A stretch of DNA of 42,500 nucleotides from positions 13,368,091-13,410,590 of the forward strand of contig NC_135567.1 in assembly GCF_964340395.1 (NCBI RefSeq), given 5' to 3'. Below are positions 1-10,225 of the stretch, in pieces. The notes under the pieces were generated by a model, which saw only the letters and a list, made by a program, of their open reading frames with translations, had not been told where the DNA came from and ran no database searches. The stretch is from Glandiceps talaboti (lineage: Eukaryota > Hemichordata > Enteropneusta > Spengelidae). The translations under genes and the position numbers were made by a program. Positions within the stretch are counted from its first letter, which is position 1. Each line of letters opens with the position of its first letter.

Positions 1-540
1 CTATAGCCTCTTTACTGCACTGTTGAGATACATCATTAGCTGGTTGTACCTCCTAGCCCTATAGCCTCTTTACTGCACTGTTGAGATACATCATTAGCTG
101 GTTGTACCTCCTAGCCCTATAGCCTCTTTACTGCACTGTTGAGATACATCATTAGCTGGTTGTACCTCCTAGCCCTATAGCCTCTTTACTGCACTGTTGA
201 GATACATCATTAGCTGGTTGTACCTCCTAGCCCTATAGCCTCTTTACTGCACTGTTGAGATACATCATTAGCTGGTTGTACCTCCTAGCCCTATAGCCTC
301 TTTACTGCACTGTTGAGATACATTGTTAGCTGGTAGTACCTCCAAGTCCTCGTCTTCTCTTATTTACAGCACTGTTGAGATACACTGTTAGCTTGCAATA
401 CTTCCTAGCTCTCATCTTCTCCTGTTTACTGCACTGTGAAGATACATCGTTAGCTGGTTGTACATGTACTTCCTAGCCCCCATAGCCTGTTTACTGTATT
501 GTTGAGATACATCGTTAGCTGGTCATAACTCCTAGCCTTC
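1..540. repeat. 58-bp minisatellite, truncated by window edge
   Basis: A unit beginning ctatagcctctttactgcac recurs every 58 bases. The first five copies are identical by eye. From about 310 onward three to four further copies are degenerate, sharing the 'gttgagatacat..ttagctgg' core. Decay at one edge with homogeneous copies inside is typical of a minisatellite whose interior is kept uniform by slippage or unequal exchange. The left edge lies outside the window, so the full copy number is unknown. No open frame of interest runs through it. Confidence 0.95.
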
Positions 541-683
541 GTTTTTGTCACTTGTAATGATTACATTGTCAGAATGGATAATAACAAATTGTAAATATTC
601 ACCCAATAGCCTGGTTGATGACAGCATGCCATCCTGTCAACCATGACAACTAGTCAAACTCGTTATTGAAATTAGTATAAAAC

Positions 684-788
684 ACATGTAAATAACATGT
701 AAATTACCACATCACATAGCATAATGCTTGTATATTTAATACAAGCATTATGCTATGTGATGTGGTAATTTACATGTTATTTACATGT
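684..788. repeat. Perfect palindrome, 50-bp arms, 5-base spacer
   Basis: Positions 684-733 are the exact reverse complement of 739-788, with spacer attta. All 50 pairs match. A transcript from either strand would form an uninterrupted 50-bp hairpin. The lack of any mismatch indicates a recent origin or active homogenisation. It could be a foldback transposon remnant, a snap-back duplication, or a source of hairpin RNA; the sequence alone does not decide. Confidence 0.95.
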
Positions 789-1069
789 TTTATGTAAATT
801 ATATTTGAAAACACTTTACGTAATTATGTATGAATAAAACACAATAGAATTTGAGTGATTGAAATATATTTAGATATCTCATTATGTTCTTTCTATTTTC
901 CTACAGATTTCAGAATACCTACGAAAGTGATGATAATATACTTCCTGTCTGTTTTGGTCACCATAGCAACCTTGTTGATTGCATTGTATGTCAGTCGTCA
1001 CTGAGAGTGTACCATGGCTACAGTTATTGACAATTCCTTCCTTACTTTGTTATTGGGTTGGGACTGGTT

Positions 1070-1240
1070 CAGTTTGCCCTCTAAGCCACTTTGTCGTGCC
1101 ACTGACGCACACAATTTCTAGTGATGCACCAAAATTTGGTGTTCCCCTATCTCTTTCTGTGTGGTGACTCACAAGAAATAGCAGTTTTTATCATTTTGAC
1201 TCACCACAACAAAATTTAGCTATCATTAGAGGGTACACTG
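1070..1240. mobile_element. hAT-type non-autonomous element (MITE), copy 1
   Basis: The element begins cagtttgccctctaa and ends ttagagggtacactg, imperfect inverted termini of the form CAGTG...CACTG. The 8 bases before it (gactggtt, 1062-1069) recur immediately after it (1241-1248). An 8-bp target duplication with CAGNG-type termini is the hallmark of the hAT superfamily. The interior holds a short palindrome (caccaaaatttggtg, 1127-1141) and no coding capacity. Related copies lie at 15757-15931 and, inverted, at 39142-39405. An autonomous hAT elsewhere in the genome presumably supplied the transposase (inference). Confidence 0.8.
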
Positions 1241-1593
1241 GACTGGTTACATATATTACGTACACGTATAGTACTGTATTTTTGTCAATGGGTCGTTTTT
1301 GTACCATTTAGAAAAAGTTTGAGAGACAGAGGATTACAGTGCTTCCAATTGAAGTATTAATGATGAACTACTACACATATTGATACATTGCTGAACTAGG
1401 TCTGTGTCTTTGTACAATATTTAGTAGGGGTCAGATCAAAGTCGTGCCATGTTGCAATTGTGTGCATCATTACTGATAACTTTAATGTAACAAATTTCAA
1501 ATTTGGCACCTCTTTCAGTTATTAAGGTTTGTTGTCTAATACATCACTCTGTACATCTAGCCATGATGATATCTACCAATAGACAGGGTTTAT

Positions 1594-2812
1594 TAGTCCC
1601 CGCGGACGAAGTCCGGAACGGGGACTTATGGATTGGGTTCCGTCTGTCTTGTTCTTGTTCTTGTTCTTGTTCTTGTTCCGTCTTGTCCGTGCGTGCGTGC
1701 GTGCGTCCGTCCGTCCGCAGCTGTTTCTTGGAGATGCCTGGACCGATTTTTTTCAAACTTGGTACAGAGGCAACATACTATGGCATACATATGCACGTTA
1801 ATTTGTTTTATGATACGATCCAATATGGCCGCCTAGCAACCATTTTGTTTGCGAATTTTCCCTGTCTAGAGCCATAACTCAGACATGCTTTAACAGATCT
1901 CATTCAAAGTTGGTATTAAGACAGTGTTCTATGACATACATGTGCATATTCATTGTTGTCATGATACGATCCAATATGGCTGCCTAGCAGCCATTTTGTT
2001 TGTGAATTTTCATGTCCAAAGCCATAACTCAGACATGCTTGAACAGATCTCATTCAAAGTTGGTATTAGGACAGTGTTCTATGACATACATGTGGAGATC
2101 CATTTTCGTCGTGATACGATCCAATATGACTGCCTGGCAGCCATTTTGTTTGTGAATTTTCCATGTCCAAAGCCATAACTCAGACATGCTTAAACAGATC
2201 TCATTCAAAGTTGGTTTTAGGACAGTGTTCTATGACATACATGTGCATATCCATTTTCGTTGTGATACGATCCAATATGGCTGCCTGGCAGCCATTTTGT
2301 TTGCGAATTTTCATGTCCAAAGCCATAACTCAGACATGCTTAAACAGATCTCATTCAAAGTTGGTATTAGGACAGTGTTCTATGACATACATGTGCATAT
2401 CTATTTTCGTTGTGATACGATCCAATATGGCTGCCTGGCAGCCATTTTGTTTGCGAATTTTCATGTCCAAAGCCATAACTCAGACATGCTTGAACAGATC
2501 TCATTTAAAGTTGGTATTAGGACAGTGTTCTATGACATACATGTGCATATCCATTTTCGTCGTGATACGATCCAATATGGCTGCCTGGCAGCCATTTTGT
2601 TTGTGAATTTTCCATGTCCAAAGCCATAACTCAGACTCCATTTTCATCGTGATATGATCCCCCATACCCAACCAATCCTTTATTGTTGGAGGCATATTCC
2701 ATGTCCAACAAGCACACACAACATATCTAAGTCTGTTTGTTTTAGGTTCACAAATGTTGTTGCGTGATCAGAGTAGTGATAATTCCTTAAAACCCAATTA
2801 TAGCGGGGACTA
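1594..2812. mobile_element. Non-autonomous TIR element carrying a 150-bp tandem array
   Basis: The left end tagtccccgc (1594-1603) is the exact inverse of the right end gcggggacta (2803-2812). If TA is the duplicated target, the TIR proper is GTCCCCGC. The left end also folds on itself: agtcccc with ggggact (1620-1626) enclosing cggac-gaa-gtccg (1603-1615). After a (TTGTTC)n and (CGTG/CGTC)n tract, a unit containing gccataactcagacatgctt repeats at 1871, 2021, 2172, 2322, 2472 and 2623, a 150/151-bp period. No transposase is encoded. The superfamily is not assigned; a TA target would suit Tc1/mariner- or PIF-like elements. Confidence 0.7.
1866..2640. repeat. 150-bp minisatellite inside the TIR element
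   Basis: Five full copies of a 150/151-bp unit plus a partial one, with a few substitutions each. Every copy holds the block 'gatacgatccaatatgg.tgcc.ggcagccattttgttt'. Two overlapping plus frames stay open only because the unit is repeated; they have no recognisable protein content. Confidence 0.9.
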
Positions 2813-4924
2813 TGTCATTCTCAATGACTTGTTTGCAATAATTAGTATGGTGTGCCCTTTCGGTGGTGTTATCAAAGTAAACTATTATTCAACTTTGCTA
2901 CTGAGTAGGCAATGTTGTGACTACTATAACTAAATCTGCATCAATACATCAGAACAAGTTCAGTAATGTATCAATATTTAGCAGTATTCGTCGTTCATAC
3001 TTAGATTGGAAGCACTGTAATATCACTCTAGATTAATGGCAGCTCATTTATTGCTAACATTATATTCAGAAATATTCACGCAAGTAGTTCCATGTATACC
3101 AGTACAACCAGGCTTGAAAGTGTGTTCTTTCAGTGTTTTTGCTGAGGGCAGTAAGTAGATAAAATCTACCAGGGTTCCCATGTCATTTTACCTGGGATAC
3201 CCAAACAAAATTACCATAGACTCTCTTGGGAATCCACAGACATTTTTACCCCTTTCTCCATTTCTGTTACCAGGGTTACCTAACCTTAGCAAAAGCACTG
3301 TTTCAAGTTTATTTTACATAACCAGTACTAATTTTCTATAACCTGAAAGATCTAGTCACTGTTTCCGCTTAATTAATACGCTCAACAGTAAGTGATGATT
3401 GCACAATGTCAGACAAGCTCTGTTGTGGGGGGGGGGGGGGGGGGGGTCTAGCGTCAATGCAATTGCTGAACTTCATTTTCACACTTCTAACCAAATTTCG
3501 ACAGAAAGCTTTCACTCCTTCAATGATAACGGCTATTGAATTTACTGAGATTTTTATAAGTTGATAAAAAGTTAATTCTAATGTGAGATATGCTGCTGGG
3601 GTTCTGGTAGTATTTTAAAGTGTTTACAACCATGTATCATGTTTTTTTGCATTATATCGATCATGGTGTGACTGCTACAGTTTTCATAATAGTTTACATT
3701 ATATAAACATTTGATGACATATTTGTAAACGTTCATTTAGGGGAGGGGAGGGGGTTTTGACCTGAATGAATGATTTTCATTTGTTGAGCTTGTGCGACAT
3801 TGTGCAATCATCTCTTGTAAGGTTATATAAGCCATCCAATGATTGGATCTTTCTTACTAAATTTTATACAAATTGTTATATTTGATATATGGGTTATAGA
3901 GATAAATCATGATATATAGTTCAGAAATTTAAAATTTCGTGTAGAGTAAGTATATAATATTGCATGTACTGCAGTAAGAAACTGAGAACACTGTGTATAC
4001 CGTACTTGTAATACAGTATCTGTTGTATCTTAACAGATGGGATTTCAGTTTTAATTCGCAGAATAAAGTGTAAGTTTTGTAAAAGCGAAATGTCAGATTT
4101 GTAGAACATGACCACATGCTATCATGTATATGCACAATTTAATTTGTAATTCTTTTCAGCAAATAACAGAATATTTACACAAATTTAGATGGATTACTAG
4201 TATTGGTTTACAAGATTGTCTTCCAGTTCACTTTTCTTGTTGATGTATACAGGAAACTAGATGAAGTTTTACAATCAGTTGTGGTTAGCTGCTGATAAAC
4301 TAACTGTAACCATGCATCCCTGCCTACATGTAGACTCACAAGACTACTGCTAACACTCTATTTACTATCCTAACTAACATCTTGATTTTGAATTTCACTG
4401 TTCTTCCTGGTCTATATAGCTGTGTTCCACTGGTGTAGAAGCCATGCCCCGTCACACATAATGTGTGCAAAACATTAGTGACATTTGACTAGAACATGAA
4501 TGGCATAATTAGAGTGAGGTCACATTTCCATGACAACATCTATTTGTGGATTGATCATGTGACCCGATGGCATGATTTAAAATTATCTTATTATGTATTC
4601 AACCAATAACAGTCTATACAGTAATGCTAGTCAAGACCAGTGTGACACAGCTATCATTGTAGATGAGGAAAGGACGGTGAAATTCAAAATCAAAATGTCA
4701 GTTAGGCTAGCAATTAGAGTTTTTACGCTAGGCCTTTGAATCTACATGTAGGGTACCATGCATCCCTGCACTAATTTGAATAAATAGACAAAACTTTCTC
4801 TGCTTTCCTATCACTGACTCTGGCACTCTTCACTGATACATGCATATCGAGTTTGGATTTTTTTTTGCTCATGTAAAATCCTGTAAATTCAAAACAGTAT
4901 TGACAGAGTGAACAAGCTCAAGGT
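2813..4924. other. No gene seen; AT-rich spacer
   Basis: No frame with protein-like composition and no paired splice signals that I can support. It contains a run of about 20 G at 3427-3446, a purine-rich patch near 3740, and otherwise ordinary AT-rich sequence. The short frames here look like chance. Confidence 0.6.
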
Positions 4925-5233
4925 AGACTCTCTCACAGTCATTGAAGTGTCGCTAACAGAAAGGACTGCTTTGTATGTACTGATATCTACCACAGAATTG
5001 TACTTCAATATCCTTGTACTGTGCATTGACTGTATAGGGCTAACCATTAATTGATGTGTTACTGCAACTGTTCTCTGGGCTTCGCGATAACACAGCATTG
5101 CAGTAACACGTCAACGATTGGTTAGCCCTATGTGGTCAACGAGGATATTTGAGTACAATTTATGTGGTAGCTATTGGTACATACAAAAGAGCCCTTTTAG
5201 CGATGCGATGCTCACAGGACTGTGAGAGAGTCT
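4925..5233. mobile_element. Foldback (palindromic) element, about 140-bp arms
   Basis: The left arm (4925-5067) and right arm (5098-5233) are imperfect inverse copies around a short loop. Clear blocks are agactctctcacagtc (4925-4940) with gactgtgagagagtct (5218-5233), the 'tagggctaacca' block with 'tggttagcccta', and tgttactgcaa (5057-5067) with ttgcagtaaca (5098-5108). The arms have small indels and substitutions. There is no coding capacity. A palindromic MITE or foldback transposon is the likeliest identity; a transcript would give a long imperfect hairpin. Confidence 0.8.
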
Positions 5234-5943
5234 ATCGCAGTGAATTTTAGACAAGACAGCTAAGTCATACTTCAGTTTATAAGCTGAGGGCAATGTTATA
5301 GTATTTTTGAAGATAACTGGAAATAAATGTTGGAACCAATACTATTAATATATTTACATTTACTAGCTCAAATCAAAAGAGTCTTCCAGAAGATTATACG
5401 TAACGTATACATATAATAGTCAAAGCTGATCAGTTTGCAAATTGAGGCTGTTGTTACATGCGAGATTATATTTGGATGTATACGCTGCAGGATTTTGCAC
5501 ATCTTGCCAAATAATCAATTTTACTTTTATAGTGAAATGTTTCATAACGTAGAGACTATACTAGTGGACATTATGTGGCAATAACAATTTCAAGTCAGAT
5601 ATCCAAGTCACTGGACTGAATCTTCTGGTGACCACTTCCATTTTGAACAATAAAGATATTTATGCTTTCCATCATTTATATATCAACTGCTTTGCGTGCA
5701 ATAAAATTACAATATTTAAAAACAAAACATTCAAAAATAAAAGTGTCTTTGATTCTTTGACATACTCCTATCACTTTAATTTCTTAACTCCCTTCAATTC
5801 AATACCTATAGAATTTATAATATTGTTGTAAATGGATATTTGAAAACCCTATTCCATAAACCTTAGAATTTGTCTGCATTGAGAAATATGCCCTTTGACT
5901 GGTTGAGAATGCAACTGAATTTGTATTGTACATACACATCCAT

Positions 5944-6252
5944 GTGTGTGTGTGTGTATGGATGGATGGATGTGTGTATGTATGTATGTGTGTGTATGTA
6001 TGTATATATGTATGTATGTATGTATATATGTATGTATGTATGTATGTATATATGTATGTATGTATGTATATATGTATGTATGTATGTATATATGTATGTA
6101 TATATGTATGTATGTATGTATGTATATGTGTATATACGTATGTATGTATGTATGTATGTATGTATGTATGTATATATGTATGTATGTATGTATGTATATG
6201 TATGTATGTATGTATGTATATGTATGTATGTATGTATGTATATGTATGTGTG
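5944..6252. repeat. (TATG)n/(TATATG) microsatellite, copy 1
   Basis: A tract of tatg repeats interspersed with tatatg and tgtg variants. It holds long frames open in all phases (MYVC.., HTYI..), which are artefacts of the repeat. Confidence 0.97.
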
Positions 6253-6818
6253 TTGTATAAACACAATTGGTATTTAACAAAAAACTTACAAACTTGGTTT
6301 TTGCCATTTCATTCATTTATGATAATTTCTAAACATTAAATTCATTGCTAGACGATTCTTATCAATGGTAACACATGTATTGAGGAAATGGGGAAAAATC
6401 ACTTTCAAATTACACTGCAATGCCAACTGTACTTTTGGAGAAATAAATATACAAGTCACAACGTTTATTATGTTTAAACATACTAGTAGTCTAATACAAG
6501 GGTATCAAATATCTAAGAAATATGACGTATCCCTGTGGTCAGTTTAACACCAAGGGGACATATTTCATACATGTTTGATTTTCAATTAAATAAACATCAT
6601 TGACAGGTTTATGCCATGGTATGATGACACACTGAAATGCAAATCGGAAACTTGATTGGTGAGCTCAAACATTCAGATAGACCGGTCAGTTTCTCCAGCC
6701 TGGGGGTGGGGGTGGGGTGGGTCAGTGTTTTTTTAGTGCAAGATAAGTGAAGCAAATATATATATATGTGTGTGTGTGTGTGTGTTGAGGGTAGAAGAAA
6801 ATCAAGTAGGGTTTTTCG

Positions 6819-6860
6819 TCTCTACAAGCCTGTTTCGTGAGTAAATCACTCGTCAGGAGA
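6819..6860 (-). ncRNA. Hammerhead self-cleaving ribozyme motif, copy 1
   Basis: Read on the minus strand, every catalytic-core position is present. Stem I 5' strand tctc (6860-6857); CTGACGA core (6856-6850); stem II gtga/tcac (6849-6846, 6840-6837) with loop tttac; GAA (6836-6834); short stem III aca/tgt (6833-6831, 6826-6824) with loop ggct; cleavage triplet GTA ending at 6823; stem I 3' strand gaga (6822-6819). Predicted cleavage lies between 6823 and 6822. Flanking attga/atcaa and (TA)n tracts could extend stem I. Short-stem-III hammerheads are known from Penelope-like retroelements and metazoan retrozymes (established knowledge). No reverse transcriptase is present here, so the host element is unidentified. 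Confidence 0.85.
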
Positions 6861-7144
6861 TGTTGATATATATATACATGTGTCTGAAAATGCTCTTGTC
6901 ATGATCTGACAAGTGTCCTGGTTGGAGAGGTACGAGCAGGTTGAACAGTATACTCGAACCTGTGCATCATTTCTCTGTCAAGATATTTTTTTTCTAGCAG
7001 CCCTGGTCCATCTTTTTTTTTCCATCACCCACTCATATCCTGATTTTTTTTTCAAGCAACTCCAGTTGGCATCTTTTTTTCCCCCGAAATCTTCCAAGCC
7101 CCCCCCCCCAGGATATCAAATGGTCCACCCCTTACAACCATAGA

Positions 7145-7600
7145 CCCTTGTCAGTGGAGGGTCTATGTTACAATTTCAAGTGCTTGTCACTCGGCCAATA
7201 CAATAGTACCCTCACTTCCAGACACGTGACTATCGTCCATAGCTTTGTTAGCCAAGCTTTGGAAGCCGCGAGAAGTGAAGGACTTTAGCGGCTTCACCGT
7301 TCGTGGCGCACTTCATGCGCTTTACAAAGCTGAGAGGATGAATAGTCAACATGACGAGTCTGGCAGCGAGATGGTCTATCTGCTAGACCTCGGATGTTCT
7401 TCCGATAGAATACGACACACGCCCGAACATCGCTATCGAGGATGGAACATCCGAGATCTAGCAAATGTCATCAGGATAGCAATAACTGCCAATCAGAGAA
7501 CCGTATTAGCGAACTTCGTTCGCTTATAGTATCGAAAGAAAGCCCGAACGTCTAGCAGCAAGACTAGTAGCGAGACTACTCGGCCAAGTACCCGTCCCTC
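7145..7600. other. Hairpin-dense, CpG-richer block, copy 1
   Basis: Consecutive inverted repeats stand out here: gaagccgc/gcggcttc (7262-7269, 7288-7295); gcgca/tgcgc (7306-7310, 7316-7320); a 28/31-base arm pair (7381-7408 with 7433-7463, few mismatches); agcgaac-ttc-gttcgct (7508-7524); agtag/ctact (7566-7580). A gggtctatg hairpin lies just upstream around 7138-7165. Base composition is distinctly richer in CG than the neighbours. A 94-codon plus frame (7245-7529) crosses the block but starts at a non-ATG codon and resembles no family I know. A structured RNA or a transposon terminus seems likelier than a protein. Confidence 0.55.
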
Positions 7601-8492
7601 AGGATCGGAGGGGATGGAATCATCTACCTTGAATGGACGGTGTATAAACATGTTCAACCACTGTGGTCAACACCCCGCGCATGCACGTGTACGTCCGCGT
7701 GGCGTGGGTAATACCCCCGGGAAATACCAAGTCCACCCCACGGCCGGTCCACTCTCACTCTCATAACATACGGTACCATCTCTGTATCCCTCCGTATTTT
7801 AGCCAAAACTTATTGTGGCTTTATTTCGATGAAACATTACTTGTTATAAAGTAAATCAGAGACAAAATGAAATAAATGTTGGAACCAATACTATTAATAT
7901 ATTTACATTTACTAGCTCAAATCAAAAGAGTCTTCCAGAAGATTATACGTAACGTATACATATAATAGTCAAAGCTGATCAGTTTGCAAATTGAGGCTGT
8001 TGTTACATGCGAGATTATATTTGGATGTATACGCTGCAGGATTTTGCACATCTTGCCAAATAATCATTTTTACTTTTATAGTGAAATGTTTCATAACGTA
8101 GAGACTATACTAGTGGACATTATGTGGCAATAACAATTTCAAGTCAGATATCCAAGTCACTGGACTGAATCTTCTGGTGACCACTTCCATTTTGAACAAT
8201 AAAGATATTTATGCTTTCCATCATTTATATATCAACTGCTTTGCGTGCAATAAAATTACAATATTTAAAAACAAAACATTCAAAAATAAAAGTGTCTTTG
8301 ATTCTTTGACATACTCCTATCACTTTAATTTCTTAACTCCCTTCAATTCAATACCTATAGAATTTATAATATTGTTGTAAATGGATATTTGAAAACCCTA
8401 TTCCATAAACCTTAGAATTTGTCTGCATTGAGAAATATGCCCTTTGACTGGTTGAGAATGCAACTGAATTTGTATTGTACATACACATCCAT

Positions 8493-8551
8493 GTGTGTGT
8501 GTGTGTATGGATGGATGGATGTGTGTATGTATGTATGTGTGTGTATGTATG

Positions 8552-8582
<31 letters not shown>

Positions 8583-8615
8583 ATATGTATGTATGTATGT
8601 ATATATGTATGTATG

Positions 8616-8646
<31 letters not shown>

Positions 8647-8735
8647 ATATGTATGTATGTATGTATGTATATATGTATGTATGTATGTATGTATATATGT
8701 ATGTATATATGTATGTATATATGTATGTATGTATG

Positions 8736-8766
<31 letters not shown>

Positions 8767-8795
8767 ATATGTATGTATATATATATGTATGTATG

Positions 8796-8826
<31 letters not shown>

Positions 8827-8874
8827 ATGTATGTATGTATATGTATGTATGTATGTATGTATATGTATGTGTGT
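8493..8874. repeat. (TATG)n/(TATATG) microsatellite, copy 2
   Basis: The counterpart of the tract at 5944-6252, about 72 bases longer. This is the main difference between the two duplicated units. The extra length marks mutation after duplication and would make a useful length polymorphism. Confidence 0.97.
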
Positions 8875-9376
8875 TGTATAAACACAATTGGTATTTAACA
8901 AAAAACTTACAAACTTGGTTTTTGCCATTTCATTCATTTATGATAATTTCTAAACATTAAATTCATTGCTAGACGATTCTTATCAATGGTAACACATGTA
9001 TTGAGGAAATGGGGAAAAATCACTTTCAAATTACACTGCAATGCCAACTGTACTTTTGGAGAAATAAATATACAAGTCACAACGTTTATTATGTTTAAAC
9101 ATACTAGTAGTCTAATACAAGGGTATCAAATATCTAAGAAATATGACGTATCCCTGTGGTCAGTTTAACACCAAGGGGACATATTTCATACATGTTTGAT
9201 TTTCAATTAAATAAACATCATTGACAGGTTTATGCCATGGTATGATGACACACTGAAATGCAAATCGGAAACTTGATTGGTGAGCTCAAACATTCAGATA
9301 GACCGGTCAGTTTCTCCAGCCTGGGGGTGGGGGTGGGGTGGGTCAGTGTTTTTTTAGTGCAAGATAAGTGAAGCAA

Positions 9377-9410
<34 letters not shown>

Positions 9411-9443
9411 TGAGGGTAGAAGAAAATCAAGTAGGGTTTTTCG

Positions 9444-9485
9444 TCTCTACAAGCCTGTTTCGTGAGTAAATCACTCGTCAGGAGA
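9444..9485 (-). ncRNA. Hammerhead self-cleaving ribozyme motif, copy 2
   Basis: Same sequence and fold as the motif at 6819-6860, exactly 2625 bases downstream in the second duplicated unit. Core CTGACGA and GAA, stem II gtga/tcac, three-pair stem III and GTA cleavage triplet are all intact. Predicted cleavage lies between 9448 and 9447. A minus-strand transcript spanning both motifs would, if both cleave, release an RNA of about 2.6 kb with ends suitable for circularisation (inference). Confidence 0.85.
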
Positions 9486-9769
9486 TGTTGATATATATAT
9501 ACATGTGTCTGAAAATGCTCTTGTCATGATCTGACAAGTGTCCTGGTTGGAGAGGTACGAGCAGGTTGAACAGTATACTCGAACCTGTGCATCATTTCTC
9601 TGTCAAGATATTTTTTTTCTAGCAGCCCTGGTCCATCTTTTTTTTTCCATCACCCACTCATATCCTGATTTTTTTTTCAAGCAACTCCAGTTGGCATCTT
9701 TTTTTCCCCCGAAATCTTCCAAGCCCCCCCCCCCAGGATATCAAATGGTCCACCCCTTACAACCATAGA

Positions 9770-10225
9770 CCCTTGTCAGTGGAGGGTCTATGTTACAATT
9801 TCAAGTGCTTGTCACTCGGCCAATACAATAGTACCCTCACTTCCAGACACGTGACTATCGTCCATAGCTTTGTTAGCCAAGCTTTGGAAGCCGCGAGAAG
9901 TGAAGGACTTTAGCGGCTTCACCGTTCGTGGCGCACTTCATGCGCTTTACAAAGCTGAGAGGATGAATAGTCAACATGACGAGTCTGGCAGCGAGATGGT
10001 CTATCTGCTAGACCTCGGATGTTCTTCCGATAGAATACGACACACGCCCGAACATCGCTATCGAGGATGGAACATCCGAGATCTAGCAAATGTCATCAGG
10101 ATAGCAATAACTGCCAATCAGAGAACCGTATTAGCGAACTTCGTTCGCTTATAGTATCGAAAGAAAGCCCGAACGTCTAGCAGCAAGACTAGTAGCGAGA
10201 CTACTCGGCCAAGTACCCGTCCCTC
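9770..10225. other. Hairpin-dense, CpG-richer block, copy 2
   Basis: Same series of inverted repeats as at 7145-7600, shifted by 2625 bases (for example the long arm pair at 10006-10033 and 10058-10088). No substitution that breaks a stem was noticed. Confidence 0.55.

Larger units (their letters stand above)
5320..7868. repeat. Large tandem duplication, unit 1 (2549 bp)
   Basis: Begins gaaataaatgttgg and is followed directly by a second copy at 7869. Differences I could see are very few (for example near 5516 versus 8065, and near 7829 versus 10454), apart from microsatellite length. The tetramer gaaa stands at the left edge, at the internal junction and at the right edge (10494-10497), which is microhomology compatible with a tandem-duplication breakpoint. 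The unit contains a (TATG)n tract, a hammerhead motif on the minus strand and a structured GC-richer block. No credible protein gene was recognised in it. Confidence 0.95.

Noticed and set aside
1-540. CRISPR-like regular repeats
   Set aside because: Units are head-to-tail with no unique spacers, in animal DNA; this is a minisatellite. The same applies to the other arrays.
1503-2629. Several overlapping frames up to 147 codons in the TIR element
   Set aside because: Generated by the 150-bp tandem units; no transposase motifs or protein-like composition.
7245-7529. 94-codon plus frame, repeated at 9870-10154
   Set aside because: It starts at a non-ATG codon and has no recognisable domain. 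The block is better explained by its dense inverted repeats, and identity between copies reflects recent duplication rather than selection.
5799-8960. Frames of 104-179 codons made of YVCM or HTYI repeats in both duplicated units
   Set aside because: Products of the (TATG)n microsatellites, which lack stops in several frames.
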